Assembly (NCBI RefSeq): GCF_033807715.1
Contig: NC_084607.1
Location: forward strand, 14,210,441 to 14,274,440
Length of the DNA stretch: 64,000 nt
Direction of reading: 5' to 3'
Source: Cololabis saira
Taxonomy: Eukaryota; Chordata; Actinopteri; Beloniformes; Belonidae
Shown here: piece by piece, positions 57,930-64,000 of the stretch
Position numbering within the stretch: the first letter of the stretch is position 1
Layout of the letters: each line of letters opens with the position of its first letter
Program-made: the position numbers and the translations under genes
The notes under the pieces: generated by a model
Databases searched by the model: none
Seen by the model: the letters and a program-made list of their open reading frames with translations, nothing else
What the model was told of the DNA's origin: nothing

Positions 57930-58790
57930 AAGTGAATCAAATTGAATTCAATTGCACTTTATTAACCTCAAAAGGCAATTTAAATTGTTGCATTTAAATT
58001 AAAAACACAAAGTCACTCTTTATTATCAGTTTCACTTTTTATTTAGTTATTTGTCAGAGTCGCTGGCTCTGAGGCAACGGCGCTAAAAGATGACTGCAAA
58101 GAAAAATTTCTGTTTCCACCTCAAGCAAATAGAATATTATGGAAAATTTTGCAATGCAAAAGGAGGAGGGCCCTCTGTCCCGATCGTAGGGAGCCTCATC
58201 GTAACTCTAATCCCCGACCACCTCCAACTCTTTTCACAGGATGAAAAAAGTGTTTGACCTATTCCTTGTCCTCCTAAACTCCACAATCATCTCCTTTCTT
58301 CACCGGTTCTCTGGACTCAGCCTCCTGTCCATCACTGACAAACCCCACAACAGCAGTCACCAGAGTATTTACGGGGATGACAGGACATTTTAGTTGGACT
58401 GGAGGTCTTCGGTGTATAAACTGAAGATCAATGGTAGGAGTCTCCCTGTGGTGCTCCCGTGTTTCTAAATGCCCGCTCAGACACACAACCCTTTGGTCAC
58501 AAACCGCTCTGTCTGTCAAGTAGTCTGTAATGTAGGTGACAGCACAGGCATTCACTTTTCTTTTTTCCAAAAGCACTGGATAAATCAAAGAACATGATCC
58601 TCTTGGGGATGCTGCTTTGTCCAGATAAAAGTGAGATAGCCTCGAGAATCAAGGCACCCCAAGCCGTATATTCCTTACATTCACACAGATAGGAACATCC
58701 GTCCGTCACAATGCTCTCACCTTTCACAATGACATTGAGAAAATGAAAAGAGGACAACAGCATTGTGTCTTGTACCCTGTTTTAATTTAT
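57930..58790 (-). pseudogene. Rex1-type LINE, reverse transcriptase fragment and tail
   Basis: Minus strand reads KRIMFFDLSSAF (first catalytic Asp block, near 58595), then after a frameshift CAVTYITDYLTDRAVCDQRV, PTIDLQFIHRRPPVQL and VGFVSDGQEAE-REPVKKGDDC, tracking the Rex1 palm and thumb. The A-DD catalytic box is lost: the equivalent of KFSDDSAI is replaced near 58360. A tail with AATAAAGTGCAATTGAATTC (minus strand, near 57945-57965) ends the copy, similar to the ATCAATAAAGT ends of Rex1. Inactive. Confidence 0.7.
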
Positions 58791-61700
58791 TTGCATTTTA
58801 ATTATTAACCAATAAGAAAAGGGAAAAACACTAACAACAACATGGAATCAGGTGGATTCTATGAAACATGTTTGAAGCACAGTACAGTGTAGGATGGTGG
58901 AAGAATTTATCTGCTTTATACTCAAACAGACATACATTTGCACTTTTTACCCTGGAATGAAACGCGTATCCATTTGCCTGACTGAAGTTTTCAGTGTACT
59001 GAGGCTACAGCCCTCGTGCAGCTGGCTTGGGTTTGAGTCCCGGTGTGTGGCCCTTTGCTGTGTGTCTTCTCCCTCCCCTTTTGCCCCCTTTTCCTGTATG
59101 GCAACTGTCAAGGCCACTGGAGCCATACAATTTTAAGGAAATAAACAAAAGATAGGATTTTCCTAGGGAAGCACTTCAGGGAGGAGTTAGCCCTCTGTAA
59201 TTTGATGTGATACTGTCCAGAAATTGCTTACCATACCTTTTAAATATTTGCATTGTCAGGATTAAGCATAATGCAAATGTCAGACTTTGCACATTTGATT
59301 TTATATAGTACGGTTTCGGGAGAGTAAATGAAAAATTATGCAAATGGGTTTCAGATTACATGTTTTTACCATTCGACTATGTTGATCATTAGTCTGGTAT
59401 AGAGAAAGGTGGGAGCTTCATTTTTATTTTTTATTTTTTTTATTCATGTAGTTATGACACATACATATTATGCTTTTATAATAATTTTTTTTTGTTTGTT
59501 TTACTTTTTTGTCAGTTATACTTAATTAAAATCTTCACTAAAAGTGTTTTATTTCACAACTTGGACCACCGTCACCACATTATAATGCCTGTGCAACATA
59601 ACTAAGGTGGTACGATAAAGTGACTTTAGATTTTGGAGGAAAGAAAATAAACTCAGTCTCTTAATTCAGGATATTTCATTGTAAGCACATAAAACAGTGA
59701 AAACTGTGAAAAATAAATAAAATACTTACTCTGCAAAGCCCTACTTAAAAACATGAGTCAAGTATTCTTGTCAAATGCTACAACCTTGGAGGCCCAGAAA
59801 GAAAGAAGCAGAAGACTGTGTGCTTTTGTCAAATTTGATGAATGTATTTATAAATGTTCATTTGAAATTAAAATTAGACTGGGCCAATTGAATCCATGAC
59901 TCTCTAAAAGACAGATTTCTGGCAATCAGCATGTGGTGGTACAGCAACAAAAGCTTCTGCACCAATTTTTGGCCTTTTCATTCAGTTTGTCCAAGATAAT
60001 TAAATCTTAAATCGCAAAATTGAGTTTGACTTGAAGATGCAGCCATGTCTGCATGTTCGTTTCAGTCTAGTCTCTTTAAAAAAAGAAATACATAAATAAA
60101 TAAATAAATAAGAAAGCTCTTGAATGATACCCCAAATTCTTTCACTCATGTCCATTACTGAATTTGGCTTTCAATAAACTTTTCATTAATATTTCATACT
60201 GCAACCAGCACTGCCCTCAGAGGCTCTTAAGGTGGCGCGGTACATGGACTCACATTATTTGCTCTTTGTCAACTGAGACTTCATTAAAAATCTAATTAAA
60301 GATTTTAATTGGAATCCTTTCATTGTAGTTTTATATCATAAATGTAATAATTCTATCCACTTATAACCCTCTGTGTTGAGATTTCATTGGAGTATTTCAG
60401 TATCTGATATGTACAAAAGCAAAAACTCTGAAGGCGTCTTTTTATATGGGGAAAAAAATGCTTTGAAAAAAAGAAGAAAAAAAAAGAAATGTGGCCCTGG
60501 AAGAGTGAAGATTTTTCTATTATCTTCCCTGCTGTACGCAAACACGGTTAATCCTGTAACACGAATCATACTGGTGGCCTTGTTGTTTGAAATGCAATAG
60601 GTATGTACTGTATGTACAATAAATTCTGTATTGTATCTGTTCTGGTTCAGGCAGCTGCAGTGATACTGCCACATGTTCTTTAAATTGTGTTGTTTTTTTT
60701 TTTGTTTTTTTTAAAAAGGTCTTTTTGCAGTAATTTATGTTTTTGAATATGGGAATAGACTGAACAAGTGTAATTCTCATAGAAGCACATGAGAGCTAAT
60801 AATGACCAAGGATGAATTTATCTGTATGGTCAATGCTATACCTTTGAGCGTCGCCAACTGAACACTGGCTGGTTCAGTGTGACTATTGAGATATTGGAAA
60901 CAGAAAATATGTTGCTCTGAGCAACACTTTCAACTGCTAAAATAAGTAAAGTCTTATGTGAGACCATCAGTGGATGGCTGTAACTGCTAATTTCCCCTAT
61001 CGTGCCACAACTGTGTCAGCTCTTAATGTGATGAAAGCAACAGAGTGCAGAGCACTGTATCGCACTAACAAGTGTGCCAGAGATAACACGGGGAGGCCAG
61101 CTGAGACACTCACCCCTGCTGCAGAAACTCACAAGAAAAAAAAAAGGTACATTTCGGCATGGACGTAGCTTGTTGTGCTGATAACAGCTGAGACTTTAGC
61201 CTGGTGACATGCAGTTCATTTTAAAATGCAGAATTTGAGGGTTAAAGCAGTTGGGGCATGAGGATTCCTGGGGTACTGCGACAAAGTCTGTTGGCAGTCT
61301 GTTTAGATCCAGGTAGTTTCTCCCTGTGTGCTACAGATGATCCAGATAGCAGTGTGAAGTGTTATACCAACATGGACCGAATAATGAGGCGATTCTGGGA
61401 TTCTCTTTCAAGGATATATTTTTTGACAAAATCTTATATTTACATTTTTGTGATATTTTTGTCTGTGCTTAGTAAAACAGAGCTTAGGGAATGTCATTAA
61501 AACCACTCTTGTATTCTACAATCTTAAGTTAATGGAAAGTTTGTACACCGGATGTCCGGCTGATTCAGGGGATGTTGCACAGCTGGACACAGGTGCTGCA
61601 CGTGAAGCCTGGTAGTCAGCGACAGCTGGAGACGACGAGCAGGCAAGATGTGAAGGCTTCTCAAACGAGTATAACAAAAGTGAGATAGATGAACAACTAT

Positions 61701-61854
61701 GACCTGTGGCTATGAAAAATACTGTTTAAAAGAAACAACAATGCAGTGATACAGAAATCTAATACACCAATATTTTTTTCCCAATAAGAAACGTATCAGA
61801 TGTTTAAACTGAGATGACATTTTAACATTTCGATTAAAACTTTAGCTCATTTTG
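58791..61854. other. No gene recognised
   Basis: 3 kb of unassigned AT-rich sequence. A TAAA run lies at 60090-60110, A/G-rich at 60463-60488, T-rich at 60690-60712. The longest frames (up to 96 codons) have no motif. Confidence 0.5.
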
Positions 61855-62320
61855 AATTTGATGGCAGCAACACGTCTCAAAAAGGTTTTGAACAGGGCAA
61901 CAAAAGGCTGGAAATATAATTGGCAAAAATCAACTGGAAGAGCATCTGACAACTAATTAAGTTAATTGGCAGCAGGTCAGAACCATGACTCGTTTAAAAA
62001 AAAAAAGGATTTCAGCAGAGCCTCTGAGATGTAAAGATGGGCAGAGGTTCACCAATCTGTGATAAACTGTCAAAAAAATAAAAAAATGTGGAACAATTGC
62101 AGGAAAGTGTTCCTCAATGTGAAACTGTTAGACTTTGAAGATCCCACCATGTGCAGTGTATAATGTCCTTAAGAGATTGAGAATTAGGAGGAATCTCTGT
62201 ACACGTAGGTCAAGGCCAAAAAGTAAAATCCAGAAGCTCAGGATCCGCGGGACCTTTCACAAAATATCTCAAGAAAGTTGGGTTGAGTGATGGTTATTAC
62301 AGTGCAGCGTCCCCTCCTTG
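61855..62320 (+). pseudogene. Tc1-like element, 5' region and N-terminal coding part
   Basis: In order: GCAACACGTCTCAAAAAGGT, GGGCAACAAAAGGCTGGAAA, CAACTAATTAAGTTAATTGG, CAGCAGGTCAGAACCATGAC (leader), AAAGATGGGCAGAGGTTCAC (start of coding), then a degraded helix-turn-helix ending with AGGAATCTCTGTACACGTAG where RESGEIS-R is expected. The catalytic domain is absent. Belongs to the group of 11095-11395 and 41860-42700. Confidence 0.8.
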
Positions 62321-62645
62321 TTTTATAAAACAGTAAATTCACATTTGAGAGATGAAGAGAACAATTTCTGGAGCTTGGGGGAGCAGGGGTTTCCTATTTT
62401 TGTTAAATATAGAACCAAGTAGCCTTTTTAACAGACGTGCAATTAAACCACGCTTTATATATACAGAGTTTTCTGGTCTTGCCTCTTGGAGGCTTCTCCA
62501 GATTCTGTGCATGGAAAATAATGAAATTGTCAACGTTTTGACAATTTTATACTGAGAAACATTAGTCTTAAAGTGCTTGACAAGTTGTGGACACATTACT
62601 GGTATATTTTTATTTATTTAACTCTCCTCTTTTTACTTTTAACTA
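62321..62645. other. No gene recognised
   Basis: Unassigned spacer between Tc1 and the next element; frames of 67-85 codons lack motifs. Confidence 0.45.
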
Positions 62646-63320
62646 GGGCCCGAGCACTTACAGTGTGAAGGCCCTATTGTATCTGTATGAATTTTCTTTC
62701 TTTCTTTCTTTCTTTTTTATTTTTCCGACGAAATGAGGGCCTTTTTGCCCCCCTAAACGTGCCCCAAAAGTCACCAAATTTTGCACGCAAGCACGGCCTG
62801 GCGAAAAATGTGATATTTAATGGTTTGCATTAATGGGCGTGGCAAGATGGCTCAACAGCGCCCCCTAGAAAACTTTGTGCCTTAAGCCCCATACGGTTTG
62901 ACGTACATGCACGAAAATTGCTACACACCTGTATCATGTTGCAACTTAAAGAAAAGTCTCTTGGCGCCATGGCCGAAACCGAACAGGAAGTCGGCCGTTT
63001 TGAATTAATCGTGTAATTTTGGTGCAATTTATGCCATTCCTTCGGCAGTTTATACGGCCCGAACCGTAACGTGCACCCAGGTGTGTTATACATCAAAATG
63101 TGCGTCTCCATCCTGCGACGACGCACATTACTTTTCTCAGTCAAAAGCGTTACCGTGGCAACAATAGATGCCAAAAAGCGCGCCCCCCCCTTCATCTGAT
63201 TGGTCCATTTTTGATAGTTCCCCAAAAGTGACCAAATTTTGCACGCAAGCCAGGCCTGGCGATAAATTTGATATTTCATGATTTGCATTTGTGGGCGTGG
63301 CAACATGGCTCAACAGCGCC
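62646..63320 (+). mobile_element. GGGCCC-hairpin element with direct repeat of its left region
   Basis: Starts with end A (GGGCCCGAGCACTTACAGTG), runs through the conserved left region to a scrap of one 139-bp unit near 63192-63220, then jumps back: 63222-63320 repeats the AAGTCACCAAATTTTGCACG region first seen at 62767-62860. End B and the tandem array are missing. A short TTTC tract lies at 62694-62715. Confidence 0.75.
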
Positions 63321-63641
63321 AATAACAGCAGCACGACGGATAATCGGACCCACTGGTACCATTTTGTTTCTTGGCCCTGTAGTACTCCTTTTCCTCTACC
63401 AGCGGTGCTTGATCTGGTCTGGCGTTCGTACAAATCCTGCTTCACGCAACTTTTCGCTCACCTTTTTGTAAATCTCGCTATTCCGGTACTTTCTACCGTC
63501 TACAAATGCCAAAATCTTAATATCTTTCATTACATTTATGAAGTGATTAGTCTCCTGGTCTTGCGTTTCGCCATGTTTAGAATTACTTCCTGGACTCAAA
63601 AGACCAAAATTCCTTGTGAAAAGAACATGCGCAGAAAACAA
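63315..63641 (-). pseudogene. Myb/SANT-like transposon protein, frameshifted
   Basis: Residues 28-81 of the first frame (63641-63396) carry a nearly complete Myb/SANT-like domain: ETNHFINVMKDIKI, YRNSEIYKKVSEKLREAGF, then RTPDQIKHRW with the third-helix Trp. A stop follows at once; in another frame the sequence continues with EYYRAKKQNGTSG, the usual linker after this domain in fish transposon proteins. The first-helix Trp expected before ET is not seen. DNA-binding accessory protein of a Harbinger-type element; inactive as it stands. Confidence 0.7.
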
Positions 63642-63866
63642 ATCCCTGTTCCGTTTGATGGGGAAATCCCGTTAGGCGTATATATGACCAAATATTCGGG
63701 TTAGAAAAGGAGTAACCCAGGGGTCATATTCAGGTTTTTAAAAACCGGAATATGAGCAAATCCGGTTATTCAAAGGGGTTATTGGTGTTTACATGGCTGT
63801 GCGCGACCGGGTTATGCTAATATTCCGGTTAGAAAAGGGTTATTGACTGCATGTAAACGTAGTCAT
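63315..63866 (-). mobile_element. Harbinger-like element with Myb/SANT gene
   Basis: The right portion contains AACCGGAATATGAGCAAATC, GGTGTTTACATGGCTGTGCG and GACTGCATGTAAACGTAGTC, a set of CCGGTTAT/CCGGAAT repeats and TTTACATG motifs typical of fish Harbinger-type ends. A Myb/SANT protein reads inward. The left part is cut by the GGGCCC element at 63320. Confidence 0.55.
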
Positions 63867-63869
63867 TGC

Positions 63870-64000
63870 TTCGCAAAAATTTTCTTTTTATACCCAGATA
63901 TGTCCCTGACCTGTTGCTAATTAACCTAATTACCTGCAAGCTGTTCCTACAGGTGTGTCTGTTTTGTCCAATTACTTTTCCAGTCTTTTGTCACCCAGAT
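63870..64000 (-). mobile_element. Tc1-like element, 5' leader, running off the window
   Basis: On the minus strand: GTGACAAAAGACTGGAAAAG, TAATTAGGTTAATTAGCAAC and AGGTCAGGGACATATCTGGG match the leader of the Tc1-like group also seen at 61855-62000. The leader lies in the last 130 bases and the copy stops inward near 63870 by the Harbinger-like end, so only this end is visible. Confidence 0.7.

Overview
The window looks like teleost fish nuclear DNA, and I recognise no host gene in it. The evidence is the repeat content: Rex3-, Rex1- and L2-type LINE pieces, several Tc1-like transposases, hAT elements with 8-bp target duplications, Harbinger-like pieces, TTAA-flanked elements and long dinucleotide and tetranucleotide arrays. 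Family names are my recognition from memory of fish repeats, not the result of a search. The ORFs that are long for this region are mostly translated microsatellites or antisense readings of transposable elements (TEs). It is best read as a gene desert or one large intron.

Layout. 1-8.2 kb: unrecognised sequence with a Harbinger-like element carrying a Myb/SANT fragment, a reversed TTAA-family element and an old Rex3 piece. 8.4-15.5 kb: three Tc1-like pseudogenes, one split by a hAT element with a perfect 8-bp duplication, and a LINE 3' tail split by a 1.4-kb DNA element. 18.0-24.1 kb: the densest part, a chain of three hAT elements joined end to end through (TA)n arrays, with further elements nested up to three deep. 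24.1-25.4 kb: the best preserved Rex3 reverse transcriptase. 28.8-34.2 kb: an interspersed element carrying a ten-unit 139-bp tandem array with higher-order structure, a Rex3 tail, and a rearranged second copy of the same element. 35.6-42.7 kb: a Rex1 tail, a 0.9-kb fold-back element holding a 53-codon ORF, hAT and Harbinger-like ends, and a reversed Tc1 pseudogene. 43.5-49.9 kb: L2-type endonuclease, reverse transcriptase and tail fragments, then another hAT copy. 51.1-53.6 kb: a third large nested cluster. 55.6-58.8 kb: two reversed Rex1 pieces. 61.8-64 kb: Tc1, the interspersed element, a second Myb/SANT fragment and a Tc1 5' end running off the edge.

No genes here work together in a pathway. 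What organises the region is successive insertion, and target duplications plus nesting allow a relative order to be read. Every TE coding region I examined carries stops, frameshifts or deletions, or is only a partial exon-sized open stretch. The observations most worth checking are the hAT/(TA)n chain, the higher-order 139-bp array inside a mobile element, the module shared by two otherwise different elements, and the ORF inside the fold-back element. I found no convincing new biological system.
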